Shown: positions 1-8,883, counted from the stretch's first letter. The stretch: 64,000 bases of DNA from DASXUG01 sp964620425 (GCA_964620425.1 CAZUGV010000001.1:1-64000), one strand, 5' to 3'. Translations and numbers: made by a program. The notes: generated by a model not told the origin, from the letters alone.

Positions 1-1979
1 TGCATGAGCGACCATATCGTACTGTGATGATCTTGCCACGCTAATGTATGTAAATCTTGCAAACTCAAGCCACACCAAGGCGCACGCAACACCGCTAACC
101 AATTAACGCGGTCAGCACGATGATGCAAAGCTCGCGTAAGCGACAGCAAATCTTGCACAATTTGGCGATTTGTCAGCGCTTCAATTTCTACCGCCTGAAA
201 ATGAATGGCTTGATGATTGCGCCTTAATTCAGCTACTAGCGTTTGCAAATGCGTTTTTGCGCGCACTAAAACCGCAATTTTCCGTTCTGGATACAGAGTT
301 TGTTCACGTTGAATAATGTCGATAATCGCTTGCGCCTCACGCATTTTTGCCGTGTCTAAAGACTCATCTGCCAACTTGACAATCGGGTGAACCTCTACGC
401 CAGTATCGGCATCATCAGCCTTGGTGGCGATAAAGTGGCGATAACGAATCGTACCTTTTGCCACATTATCTTCTGGCGGAAAAACCGTATTGAAAGTTTG
501 GTTAATCCAATCAATCACGGGCGGACAAGAGCGGTTATTGCGCGACAGTCTTAGCTTTTCGAGTGGAACATTACCAATGCCATGCTGAGTGGCACTCAAA
601 AACAGCCCAACATTGGCTTTTCTAAATCGATAGATTGATTGCATAGGGTCGCCCACTGCGAACAGGGTACGCTCATCCCCAAGCTGCCAACCTTGCGTGA
701 GCATTTCTAGCAACTTTACTTGATTGGGGCTGGTATCTTGAAACTCATCTACCAACAAATGTTTTATGTGGTAATCCAAACGTAAAGCGAGGTCGGTTGG
801 TGTGTCCTCTTCGCCAGCCAATGCGCTTAATGCACGTTGCGATACCTCGCTAAAATCGACCTCACGTGCCCGCTGAAACACTAACCAAAGCTGCGCTGCG
901 GCTAAGTTTAGTAGTTTAGAAAAAGTCGCCACCATTTCCCAAGAGGATTGATGGTTGTTTAAGTTAGGTAAAGCACGGATACGCAACAGAGCATTTTGTA
1001 CGCCAGCAAGGTCATTCAGGCTTGCAAGCAATTCAAGCATGGCCTGCTTCTGCGCTTTTCCCTCTGAAGGAAACCCCTCTTTCACCGTAACAGTTTTTCG
1101 TATTTCACTTTTACCTGTTAGCAACAAATCCGCAACGGACTGCCACATCACCAAACTTTCAGCATGGGTCGGCAAGTAGGTTTCCCAGTCGCGTAGCAAT
1201 GCAATGCGATGTTCACAGGGTAAGTTGCCAGCTGCGTAGTGCGCCAAAGGCATTAATGCGTGCTGAATGGGAGCGTTAAACACCTTGGCAATCGCTACAA
1301 GTTCATCTCCTACCACTTGGCACAGCGTGTTTTGTAACATCTCAGGAGTAATAGTCTGTTGCGTATGATGTAACCATTGATCGCGCATCGATAACATACG
1401 CACTAATAAACTCTTGAGTTTAGCCGTGTCATTATCCAAATAGCGCAAAGCCATTTTGACCACATCCCCAACCGTTGCCAACTCAATCAAATCTAAGGTG
1501 CGAGTTGCCGCTTGTTGGTAATGCTGGGCGGGATCATCCGCGATACTTGGTTGTGCGCCAAACCGACTCATCAAAGGCATTTGGCGTGCAAGGTAGGCGC
1601 TTAACCCATCAATGGTAAAAATGCGTAATCTCGATGGATTTTCAAGCAGATGCCAACCCAAGTTTTGTGATTTTTTTAAAGCAAGTAAGCTTAACTGATA
1701 GGTAATTTTTTTGTGGGCTTGAGAAGGTTCAACCCCCTTGGCTGCCGTAATCAGGCTATCTAAAATACGTAAACGCATCTCAGCGGCTGCTTTATTGGTA
1801 AAAGTGATAGCGACAACTTCTTCAGGCTCATCAACCGTTTGCAAAAGCTTTAGAAAGCGTTGCGTTAACAATTCGGTTTTACCCGCACCCGCTGGCGCCT
1901 CTACAATAAAAGAACCGAGTTCAAGTGCTCGATCTCGATTTGCTGCATCTTCTTGCAGTGATAAATCATGATCAATCAT
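1..1979 (-). CDS. UvrD/RecB-type ATP-dependent helicase, AddA-like (partial, 3' end outside window)
   Basis: I translated the minus strand from the ATG at 1979; the frame stays open to position 1, so the C-terminus is missing. Superfamily 1 helicase motifs are present in order: Walker A (APAGAGKTE, about residue 28), a VDEFQDT motif II near plus 745-755, and GDPMQSIYRFR (motif III) near plus 625-660. Known family role: ATP-driven unwinding of DNA ends during double-strand break repair, working with a PD-(D/E)XK nuclease partner. The upstream gene supplies that partner, and the two overlap by 8 bp (1972-1979), implying translational coupling. The missing end prevents checking for a C-terminal nuclease domain, so AddA/RecB-like is the safest name. 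Confidence 0.88.
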   Translation of the reverse strand, partial: MIDHDLSLQEDAANRDRALELGSFIVEAPAGAGKTELLTQRFLKLLQTVDEPEEVVAITFTNKAAAEMRLRILDSLITAAKGVEPSQAHKKITYQLSLLALKKSQNLGWHLLENPSRLRIFTIDGLSAYLARQMPLMSRFGAQPSIADDPAQHYQQAATRTLDLIELATVGDVVKMALRYLDNDTAKLKSLLVRMLSMRDQWLHHTQQTITPEMLQNTLCQVVGDELVAIAKVFNAPIQHALMPLAHYAAGNLPCEHRIALLRDWETYLPTHAESLVMWQSVADLLLTGKSEIRKTVTVKEGFPSEGKAQKQAMLELLASLNDLAGVQNALLRIRALPNLNNHQSSWEMVATFSKLLNLAAAQLWLVFQRAREVDFSEVSQRALSALAGEEDTPTDLALRLDYHIKHLLVDEFQDTSPNQVKLLEMLTQGWQLGDERTLFAVGDPMQSIYRFRKANVGLFLSATQHGIGNVPLEKLRLSRNNRSCPPVIDWINQTFNTVFPPEDNVAKGTIRYRHFIATKADDADTGVEVHPIVKLADESLDTAKMREAQAIIDIIQREQTLYPERKIAVLVRAKTHLQTLVAELRRNHQAIHFQAVEIEALTNRQIVQDLLSLTRALHHRADRVNWLAVLRAPWCGLSLQDLHTLAWQDHHSTIWSLM

Positions 1980-4689
1980 GACGAATCTCCACTGGCTTGG
2001 CATCTGCCAGCAACTGGCGCTCAAATTGTAATTGGCGTTCGGGCAACCTTAGCAAAGGCAAAACTTCACAATATAAAAGATCGGCATCATTGGCAAACCG
2101 TATTGCCGCTTCACCCGCTTTAACCTCTTGAACAATCGCTTCTATACTTGCTTTCCAGTGTGCTTTTAGGTGCGACCAATCGGTAAAGTTACGAATAAAT
2201 TCAGGCTTTCGTTTATCTGTATCTGCTTCAAAATTGGCTTCACTTATCCCTGTAACAACATGCTCTGCTGTTTTTACCAGACCAAACTGAATGCTCGCAA
2301 TATTTTGCGCTTCATCATAAAACACCGCATAAATTGGCAGCTGTGGCTCTGTAATTCGATCTTCCCCCCAGCTTTTAATACTAGGTAAACGCCCAGTTTT
2401 GTAATCGACCAACTCCAGCCCACCATTTTCTAAACGGTGAATACGGTCTATTTTCAAAGTCACTTCTATGCCGCCAATATTGACTTTTTTCTCGGCCTCG
2501 CAAGCGACCATTTGAAAAATAACCGCGCGTGATTTTTCAAATGCCAACCAAGCTAACACCAGCTTAGTCAAACGCTCATGCTCTAATGTTAATATTGCTG
2601 AAGAAAAAACTTCATCATGATGTTGGGTGAATATTTCAACAGCAGAAGTGACCGCTTTTGCAACCGCCAATTGCAGCGCTTCATCTTGCATCACATGCAA
2701 ATCTGACCAATCCCTAGCCTGCCAAAAAGCCTCAAGCACCGCATGGACTAACTGACCTCTTTCCGCTGCATCTAACCCACTTTTAGGTGTTTTTAGGCTT
2801 TTAGCTCCCAATCTATATTGATAAAACGCCCATGCAGGACAAATCGCTTGCGCACGCAACAACCCTGTGCCGCCACGCACATGGTCGTCATCCGCAACGG
2901 CTGGTGCAATATGGTCATCCACCAAAGTAATATCAGCATTGCCAAGCGCGGCTTGACTTTCTGCAAAGGTCTTGGCTATTGGCAGAATCTCAGCTGAGAT
3001 GGGGATATTCTGTATCAATGGTGAAGGTCTTAAGGCTTTATCCCCGCTTTTTAGGCTACTAGAAAAAATAATCGTTTTTGCAGAATCTAATAAGCGTTGG
3101 TGTATCTTTTGTGCAAACACCAACTGAATTGCGCTATCGGCATTCGCCACTTTTGCGGCGCGTTGAATATTGGCTGGCAATAATGGGTTAGGCCGCGCTG
3201 GCAATGGCCAGTCATCATCATTCATGCCGATCACCCACATCGCGTCCACTGGCGAACTTAGCGCTTCCATAATGCCTAAAACTTGGATTGACGACTGACC
3301 TGTAGTTTCTGGTTGAAAAATATGCTCTTTGGCGATTTGTAGTAATAAGCTACTGGCGGCATTGGCGCTAAGTTGCTCTCCCAAAAAATCAAGCGCAGAA
3401 AACTGCTGCAAAACTTTACCCCACGCTTGCATTGCTTGATATTCATAGCTACTCGTACCACGTTCTCCTGGCCATTTCAAATGTTGTAATAATTGAGAGA
3501 ACACCAACATCCAAGCAGATGCAGATTGTTTGCGCGCTTGTTGCTGCATGAGATTAAACCCTGCTAGCGTATCCTCAATCAGAGATTGAATATTTAGCTG
3601 CGTTTGTGCCTGCATAAACTTTAACAATCTATTCCACTCAACAGTTTGCTGAAGCTGCTCGCGCATAGCCGCATCCAACAAAGCGCGCGAATCCGCTTCT
3701 TGCTGACTTGCTGACCAATAGGGAGAAAGTAAAATAGCCGAAATATCAGCTTGATCGAGCTCCCGATTTGAAAACAGGCGAATTAAATTTAGCGCAGCTT
3801 CAATCACCTTTTGTTGCACGAGAGGCACGCCCAGTGAAAAGTTATAAATACGGGGCGATTCAAACAAACTGGGGCGCAATAAAGCGGGCTCGAACACATC
3901 ATCCATCAAATCCGCCAAGCGATTTCTAAGCTCGCTCAAATTGGGAACAACTAGCGCTATTTTTGTAGTTGGGTGGGTTTCAAACTGTTCTTTTGCCCAA
4001 GCGATCATGGCTCTAATTTCTTGGCTCTCATCCTCTAAAAGTGTTTGCTTAACCGCTGCATCAAACCCCTGCCCCATTGGATAACTGGAAACCTGACAAC
4101 CACGCTCCACTAGCAGATCGCGCAAACGCTGCTCTTGCGGAGCGCTCTGATCAAATCCAGCAAACGCAATTGCATCAGGCAATGTGCCAGCCCCTTGGGC
4201 TAAACAGTCAATTTGCCAGTCAAAATAGCGAACTTTTTCTAATACATTTAAGCTGTGACAACGTTTTCTAAACAACTGCTGCCAGGTTAAAAACTGCCGC
4301 GTTTCTTCTGTGCTATTTTCCGTTAAAACATTCAGACGCCACGCCACCATATAGCGATTAGCCTCAATACACGCATTCGCCAAACCGGTTAAATCAAACA
4401 AATCTTTCAATGGATGATTGTTTAATTTAGCGCTAATGACCGCCTGCCAAATTAAACGCTCCTCTATTGCGCTTAGGCACTTGATGGGGGACTGGCCAGC
4501 ATCAATCTCGCCAGTCAGCAAAGCAATATTTAAAAGCCCATCCAACCAACCCTCTAGCGTTTTAATGTTAAGTGGCTGCCATGAATCAAGATTTTGATTC
4601 AACTGACTTTTTGTATATTCTTGCTGCAAACTTCTTGCCAGACGTGAAGTTGAGCACACAATAAGCGTTGAATAAGTAGAATTTTGCAT
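1972..4689 (-). CDS. PD-(D/E)XK nuclease family DNA repair protein, AddB-like
   Basis: A protein of about 905 residues. The C-terminal third carries a RecB-type nuclease domain: GQLVHAVLEAFW (about residue 648), then KIDRIHRL and LELVDYKTGR (about 745-763), giving the D...D-x-K metal and catalytic residues. The N-terminal part (STLIVCSTSRLARSLQ) fits the degenerate helicase-like fold of AddB-type proteins, but I see no intact Walker A, as expected for that family. It is first in a two-gene operon with the UvrD-like helicase, so end resection or recombinational repair is inferred. An in-frame GTG at 4695 is an alternative start; neither start has a clear ribosome binding site. Confidence 0.85.
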   Translation of the reverse strand: MQNSTYSTLIVCSTSRLARSLQQEYTKSQLNQNLDSWQPLNIKTLEGWLDGLLNIALLTGEIDAGQSPIKCLSAIEERLIWQAVISAKLNNHPLKDLFDLTGLANACIEANRYMVAWRLNVLTENSTEETRQFLTWQQLFRKRCHSLNVLEKVRYFDWQIDCLAQGAGTLPDAIAFAGFDQSAPQEQRLRDLLVERGCQVSSYPMGQGFDAAVKQTLLEDESQEIRAMIAWAKEQFETHPTTKIALVVPNLSELRNRLADLMDDVFEPALLRPSLFESPRIYNFSLGVPLVQQKVIEAALNLIRLFSNRELDQADISAILLSPYWSASQQEADSRALLDAAMREQLQQTVEWNRLLKFMQAQTQLNIQSLIEDTLAGFNLMQQQARKQSASAWMLVFSQLLQHLKWPGERGTSSYEYQAMQAWGKVLQQFSALDFLGEQLSANAASSLLLQIAKEHIFQPETTGQSSIQVLGIMEALSSPVDAMWVIGMNDDDWPLPARPNPLLPANIQRAAKVANADSAIQLVFAQKIHQRLLDSAKTIIFSSSLKSGDKALRPSPLIQNIPISAEILPIAKTFAESQAALGNADITLVDDHIAPAVADDDHVRGGTGLLRAQAICPAWAFYQYRLGAKSLKTPKSGLDAAERGQLVHAVLEAFWQARDWSDLHVMQDEALQLAVAKAVTSAVEIFTQHHDEVFSSAILTLEHERLTKLVLAWLAFEKSRAVIFQMVACEAEKKVNIGGIEVTLKIDRIHRLENGGLELVDYKTGRLPSIKSWGEDRITEPQLPIYAVFYDEAQNIASIQFGLVKTAEHVVTGISEANFEADTDKRKPEFIRNFTDWSHLKAHWKASIEAIVQEVKAGEAAIRFANDADLLYCEVLPLLRLPERQLQFERQLLADAKPVEIRHD

Positions 4690-4940
4690 CCCCACATTCT
4701 AACCGAGCACGCCTGAAAATATGCACTCGATTTAGAAAAACTAAAACGCACTCACCCTGCAAGAGGCGGCTGAAAGCGCGTAGCGTGGGAGGAGGCAAAT
4801 TAGTGGCAGTTAAACATTTAGTGCCACTTATGCCCGTGGTAGCCGATATACCCGCACACCTCTGCGGCGGCTAAAGCAGCTCGGATTGGCGCCATACCCA
4901 CAAAGTAATGTGGCAGCTTGATGAGAAAACCATGGGTATA

Positions 4941-4961
4941 AGTGAGACTAAAAGTCTCACT
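4941..4961. repeat. Perfect inverted repeat, 9-bp arms, 3-nt spacer
   Basis: AGTGAGACT and AGTCTCACT flank AAA. There is no T-tract on either side, so it is not a standard terminator. It could be a protein-binding palindrome or an RNA hairpin. A weak minus-strand reading frame (4818-5012, TTG start) runs across it, which I do not accept as a gene. Confidence 0.6.
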
Positions 4962-5066
4962 AAATTGATTTGTATGATGGGTTACGTTATTGATGGGTAT
5001 CGCGTTGCTCAAACCATCTAGGCAGGCTGGTTTTATTCGCTGTTTTTAGCGTTAAAACTGGCGATG

Positions 5067-5106
5067 GTTAGAATTGGTTAGAAAAAGTTAGATTTTGTTA
5101 TAATTG
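5067..5106. repeat. Four tandem 10-bp repeats (GTTAGAWWWK)
   Basis: Contiguous units GTTAGAATTG, GTTAGAAAAA, GTTAGATTTT and GTTATAATTG start at 5067, 5077, 5087 and 5097. The 10-bp period places each GTTA on the same face of the helix. The last unit contains TATAAT (5099-5104), a possible -10 element. The array lies about 240 bp upstream of the PEP-CTERM gene. Confidence 0.7.
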
Positions 5107-5172
5107 TATTAACTTTCAATCACTTATCCTATTTCTTAATATATGCTTTTTCAGTTGTCAAGCGCTTTGTAT

Positions 5173-5192
5173 TAGCCCATTCGGACTATTGG
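5173..5192 (+). promoter_or_regulatory. PEP-CTERM upstream palindrome, copy 1
   Basis: TTAGCCC-ATTC-GGACTATTGG. The right half GGACTATTG is identical to the copies at 49783-49802 and 61935-61955, and the orientation relative to the downstream gene is the same. The left half carries one change (CCC for TCC). Exactly 153 bp separate the motif end from the ATG at 5346. A dimeric regulator site is inferred. Confidence 0.65.
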
Positions 5193-5345
5193 CAAATAAA
5201 ATCAAACCGTTACAATGCACACACTTTCAGCGATTTAGCGAAGTGTCATTAGCCTAGGTAATCAATAGGTAAGTCAATAAAGCTAACGCAAAAAAATGCA
5301 GGTTTTTTTAAAAAAATTTGAATATTTAACCAAGGAGTTTTTGAG

Positions 5346-5945
5346 ATGACATCATTTATCAGCAAGCAAGCAAGCAAATTATTATCGGGCGTTGCCTTAA
5401 CTTTTGCACTAGCAAATAGTGCACAAGCGATCACTTTCGATATTGCCGCCAATGGCACGTTAATGGGCGCATCGGGCGTAATGGTCAATGGCACATCTTA
5501 TGATGTGACTTTTGGCGATGACTTATATGGAAACAGCATCACCGCGTTTACCACCTTAGATGGGGCAACAGCCGCAACACAAGCCTTAATAGACCAAGTA
5601 TTGGTGGGGGATTATAGTGCAACTAGCTCGTATGCTATCAATGGGTGTACAGTAGCTTCAAATTGCGTTATCAATACCACATATGGAATTTTGAATACAA
5701 GAGGCAAGCCAGCCGTCTATGTCTATGCAAAAAGCGAAAGAGGCGCATTTACGATCACAGCAAGCTCTCTCAATGGCGGGGCTATGTCTTCCACTAACAC
5801 AAATATCTGGTCAGACAGCACCATCGCCAAATGGACAGTTAGCACTACCGCTACCGCCGTACCAGAACCAGAAGCTTATGCCATGATGTTGGCGGGTTTA
5901 GGTTTGGTGGGTTTTGCGGCACGTCGTAAAAAACAAGCGGCTTAA
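5346..5945 (+). CDS. PEP-CTERM sorting domain protein 1
   Basis: A 199-residue exported protein. The N-terminus has a signal peptide ending near NSAQA (residues 1-29). The C-terminus has the full sorting signal: VPEPEAYAMM, a hydrophobic helix (LAGLGLVGF) and a basic tail (AARRKKQAA). Known family role: recognised and cleaved by an exosortase (EpsH/XrtA type) and linked to exopolysaccharide or biofilm matrix; no exosortase lies in this window. The central region (about 30-170) is rich in Ala, Thr and Ser with two Cys (GCTVASNC) and matches nothing I recognise. AAGGAG lies 9 bp before the ATG. It is a single-gene unit with its own upstream palindrome and terminator. Confidence 0.93.
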   Translation: MTSFISKQASKLLSGVALTFALANSAQAITFDIAANGTLMGASGVMVNGTSYDVTFGDDLYGNSITAFTTLDGATAATQALIDQVLVGDYSATSSYAINGCTVASNCVINTTYGILNTRGKPAVYVYAKSERGAFTITASSLNGGAMSSTNTNIWSDSTIAKWTVSTTATAVPEPEAYAMMLAGLGLVGFAARRKKQAA

Positions 5946-5996
5946 TTGTAGCGGGTTAAAGTAATATCGCGGTGGTTGCTTAGCCGTTGGATTGTT

Positions 5997-6029
5997 AAAA
6001 AAGCGGGGGCATTTGCCTCCGTTTTTTTG
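5997..6029 (+). terminator. Rho-independent terminator of PEP-CTERM gene 1
   Basis: GCGGGGGC-ATTT-GCCTCCG stem followed by seven T, about 55 bp after the stop codon. The stem is almost identical to the terminator of the PEP-CTERM gene at 48836-49630. Confidence 0.85.
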
Positions 6030-6160
6030 TTTTGGCTTGTGCGCAACACCGCCCTCACCCCAGCAGTATCCTTGAGGGATAGGGGGTATATCTCGCTCAT
6101 TTGCCTCTAAAATAAGATTTTTGGTATATATTGGGCTGAAAACTGCGCATGCTTTAAAAT

Positions 6161-6709
6161 ATGATCCGTATTGTAAAAAATAGAAATGCATTAAAATTGA
6201 AAATAATAGACGAGAAAAATTACATCACCCCCGAAGGGTTTGCGGTACTACAAGCGGAGTTTCATCAATTATATAAAGTTGAACGTCCAGAAGTCGTGCG
6301 TACAGTCGCTTGGGCCGCCAGCAATGGTGATCGCTCGGAGAATGGAGACTACATCTACGGTAAGCGCAGATTGCGCCAAATTGACTCGCGTTGCCGTCAT
6401 TTGATGAAACGCATGGATTTAGCCGAAATTGTAGATGCTACTAAGCAACAAGGGTTAGAAAAAGTCTATTTTGGGGCTTGGGTAACCCTATATTCACTTG
6501 AACGTGAAACTGAGCATGTTTACCGTATTGTAGGTAAAGATGAAATCGAACCGACAAAGGGTTATATTAGCTGGGTTTCTCCACTTGCCAAGGCAATGTT
6601 GAGTAAGCAAGTGGGTGATATAGTGCGTGTTCAAACACCCAAAAGTGAGGAAAATTACGAGATTATTGAAGTAAGTTATCAACTACAACCAGAAGCTAAA
6701 TTTGAATAG
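6161..6709 (+). CDS. greB: Transcription elongation factor GreB
   Basis: GreA/GreB family protein that rescues backtracked RNA polymerase by stimulating cleavage of the 3' RNA end. The N-terminal coiled-coil domain has the GreB-like signature ERPEVVRTVAWAASNGDRSE (around residues 46-65); the acidic D and E of GDRSENGDY are the catalytic tip residues. The C-terminal FKBP-like domain contains YRIVGKDEI and SPLAKAML. At 182 residues it is about 20 longer than typical GreB; the basic N-terminus up to about residue 17 may be non-native, with TTG at codon 13 an alternative start. It is monocistronic. Confidence 0.93.
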   Translation: MIRIVKNRNALKLKIIDEKNYITPEGFAVLQAEFHQLYKVERPEVVRTVAWAASNGDRSENGDYIYGKRRLRQIDSRCRHLMKRMDLAEIVDATKQQGLEKVYFGAWVTLYSLERETEHVYRIVGKDEIEPTKGYISWVSPLAKAMLSKQVGDIVRVQTPKSEENYEIIEVSYQLQPEAKFE

Positions 6710-6801
6710 ACTAAATTTGAATAGATTAAGTGGCACATTGAATTATTACGTCATAAAATTGGTTTATCATCAGTAATGATTTAAGAAAATAGAGTCAAAA
6801 A

Positions 6802-7710
6802 ATGCTTAACCCTGTTAACAAATTACCGATTGAAAATAGTAAGCCATCATCCGCTTTAGATGAGGCGATTAGCTTAACGCTATGGCCCTTCCTATTTTTG
6901 GCTTGCGTTGCTTGTTACCAAATGGGGTTATACCTTAATCACCCTATTTTAGCGTTTAACATTGCTTATATTTGCTTGGCGATTACGCTGTTTTTTTTAG
7001 AGCGCGCTCGACCCCATGAAGCCGCTTGGTTGGTGAGTGATGGTCAAATATGGAACGACATCGGCCACACCTTGCTTACCAAAGGTTTCAGTCAGGTATT
7101 AGCCACATCATTAAGCATGGCGGCAATTTCTCAAACTCACTTATTGACCTCCAGTGCGTGGCCTTCAGAGTTGCCATTTTTAATACAAGTAATTTTAGGG
7201 CTGGTGATTGCAGAATTGGGGCTGTATTGGGCGCATCGTCTGGCACATGAGTGGTGGCCAATATGGTGCTGGCATGCGGTACATCACTCAGTCACCAAGC
7301 TTTGGTTTGTGAATACAGGGCGTTTTCATTTGTTTGATTCGCTTTGGAAAAGTAGTTTCGCGCTGACTTTAGGGTTAATTGCTGGCGCACCTAAACAAAT
7401 TATTATGTGGGTGTTAGCCATCACACCTTTTATCGGCTTTCTAACGCATTGTAATGTGCGGATGGAGTGTGGTTGGCTGAATTGGTTTTTTAATACACCC
7501 CAACTTCACCGCTGGCATCATAGCCGTAACGCAACGGAAGGCAACAGCAACTATGGTGAAAACTTGGTAATATGGGATATAGTATTTGGCACACGTTATT
7601 TGCCTAAACACATGAACCCTCCCGCGAATATTGGCTGCGACGACCCAGTGCCCACAAAATTTCTGGGGCAACTGGCTTACCCTTTTATGGCTTGGCTAAA
7701 AACCAAGTAA
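6802..7710 (+). CDS. Sterol desaturase / fatty acid hydroxylase family membrane protein
   Basis: A 302-residue integral membrane protein with the three histidine clusters of the di-iron hydroxylase superfamily: HRLAHE (about residue 149), HAVHHS (about 160) and HRWHHSR (about 236). Several hydrophobic helices occupy residues 25-65 and 85-145 and the region around 195-220. The family inserts oxygen or double bonds into lipid substrates; the substrate here cannot be read from sequence. It ends 4 bp before earP, so the two are probably cotranscribed, though no functional link is obvious. Confidence 0.88.
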   Translation: MLNPVNKLPIENSKPSSALDEAISLTLWPFLFLACVACYQMGLYLNHPILAFNIAYICLAITLFFLERARPHEAAWLVSDGQIWNDIGHTLLTKGFSQVLATSLSMAAISQTHLLTSSAWPSELPFLIQVILGLVIAELGLYWAHRLAHEWWPIWCWHAVHHSVTKLWFVNTGRFHLFDSLWKSSFALTLGLIAGAPKQIIMWVLAITPFIGFLTHCNVRMECGWLNWFFNTPQLHRWHHSRNATEGNSNYGENLVIWDIVFGTRYLPKHMNPPANIGCDDPVPTKFLGQLAYPFMAWLKTK

Positions 7711-7714
7711 ATCA

Positions 7715-8875
7715 TTGTCCAACGCAACCAAGACTTGGGATATTTTTTGTCGCATCGTTGATAATTTTGGCGATATTGGTGTTTGTTGGCGGCTAGCCAA
7801 GCAACTTAGCCACGAACATCACAAACAAGTCCGTTTGTGGGTGGATAATATTGCGGTTGCTCAGCAGATTATCCCAAACCTAAAACCTTGGCCAGCAACT
7901 CAACTGATTGAAAAAGTATCTGTGCATCAATGGACTGGCCATGTTGAGGATCATGGATATTTAACGGCAAATGTTGCAGATGTGGTAGTCGAAGCGTTTG
8001 CCTGCGAGTTGCCCGCAAGTTACATTGCCGCGATGATCGACAAAAAACCGATTTGGATTAATTTGGAGTATTTATCTGCAGAATCTTGGGTGAATGATTT
8101 TCATGCAAAGAGCTCACCCCATCCGCGCAATGGCTTAATCAAGTACTTTTTCTTTCCAGGGTTTAATGAGGCAACAGGTGGTTTAGTACGTGAACAAGCC
8201 GTGACATTTGAGCGAGATTTATTTCAAAATTCCAGCATAATGCAAACCCAGTTTTGGGCATCGATTGGAGTAAAACCTGCACCCAACAAGTTAAATGTAT
8301 CGCTGTTTTGTTACCCTCATGCTCCGATAGAAGCTCTTCTCAACGGTATGTCGCAATCAGAAAATCCTGTGCTATGCCTGATCCCAGAAACTACCAACAT
8401 TGCAAAACTGGCCCCATATTTCGGTAAAAACCAGCTTACGATTGGCGAGAAGTATCACAAAGGCAACCTTTGTTTACAAGTGATTCCCTTTTTAAATCAT
8501 CAACAATACGATAAATTAATCTGGGCATGTGACCTAAACTTTGTGCGCGGTGAAGATAGTTGGATACGAGCCATCTGGGCAAATAAACCGTTTGTCTGGC
8601 AACCCTATTTTCAAACAGAAAATAGCCACATTACCAAATTGGAAGCATTTCTCGAAATATACACCGAGCACTTCAACAGTGCAGGCAAGCAGATTCTAAA
8701 AGATTTTAGTTTCGCATGGGCTAATGGTGAGATGGCAAATGAGCATTGGCAAGCTTTATCGAACCAGTTACCCGCAATTCAACCATGTTTCAGAAGCCAA
8801 TCACAAGCCCTTACCTGTCAAACCGACTTGGTTACCAAGCTAGTCACGTTCTGTGAGAATCTTTTACTAAAATAA
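7715..8875 (+). CDS. earP: EF-P arginine rhamnosyltransferase EarP
   Basis: EarP transfers rhamnose from dTDP-rhamnose to Arg32 of elongation factor P, needed for EF-P to relieve ribosome stalling at polyproline. The N-terminal signature DNFGDIGVCWRLA (about residues 16-28) carries the conserved Asp residues, and GEDSWIRAIWANKPFVWQPY (about 283-302) is the nucleotide-sugar site. Length is 386 residues, normal for the family. The start is TTG at 7715, just after the upstream stop codon; I see no ATG near the conserved N-terminus. Its substrate gene efp follows directly and has Arg at position 32, which fits. Confidence 0.95.
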   Translation: MSNATKTWDIFCRIVDNFGDIGVCWRLAKQLSHEHHKQVRLWVDNIAVAQQIIPNLKPWPATQLIEKVSVHQWTGHVEDHGYLTANVADVVVEAFACELPASYIAAMIDKKPIWINLEYLSAESWVNDFHAKSSPHPRNGLIKYFFFPGFNEATGGLVREQAVTFERDLFQNSSIMQTQFWASIGVKPAPNKLNVSLFCYPHAPIEALLNGMSQSENPVLCLIPETTNIAKLAPYFGKNQLTIGEKYHKGNLCLQVIPFLNHQQYDKLIWACDLNFVRGEDSWIRAIWANKPFVWQPYFQTENSHITKLEAFLEIYTEHFNSAGKQILKDFSFAWANGEMANEHWQALSNQLPAIQPCFRSQSQALTCQTDLVTKLVTFCENLLLK

Positions 8876-8877
8876 GG

Positions 8878-8883
8878 TATAAT
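8878..8883 (+). promoter_or_regulatory. Probable -10 element of the efp promoter
   Basis: TATAAT (within GGTATAATGCGG) lies about 60 bp upstream of the efp ATG, just after the earP stop codon. No good -35 at 16-18 bp spacing is visible. It would give efp expression independent of earP. Confidence 0.45.

Larger units (their letters stand above)
4690..5345. other. 650-bp non-coding regulatory stretch
   Basis: I see no convincing gene here. It holds an inverted repeat with 7-bp arms (AGTGGCA/TGCCACT, 4802-4828), a perfect 9-bp-arm hairpin (4941-4961), four 10-bp tandem repeats (5067-5106) and the PEP-CTERM palindrome (5173-5192). The part after about 5060 is very AT-rich and probably contains the promoter of the PEP-CTERM gene at 5346. 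Confidence 0.6.

Noticed and set aside
4818..5012. A 64-codon minus-strand frame with a TTG start
   Set aside because: It spans the perfect hairpin, has no ribosome binding site, no ATG near its start and no recognisable product. It looks like chance translation of a non-coding or degenerate repeat.
5193..5345. Canonical sigma-54 promoters in the PEP-CTERM leaders
   Set aside because: I checked GG-N10-GC spacing in all three leaders (5193-5345, 49631-49782, 61956-62210) and found no acceptable match, so RpoN control is not claimed for them.
5898..6191. A minus-strand frame covering the PEP-CTERM 1 terminator
   Set aside because: It runs through the sorting signal and a terminator and encodes nothing recognisable.
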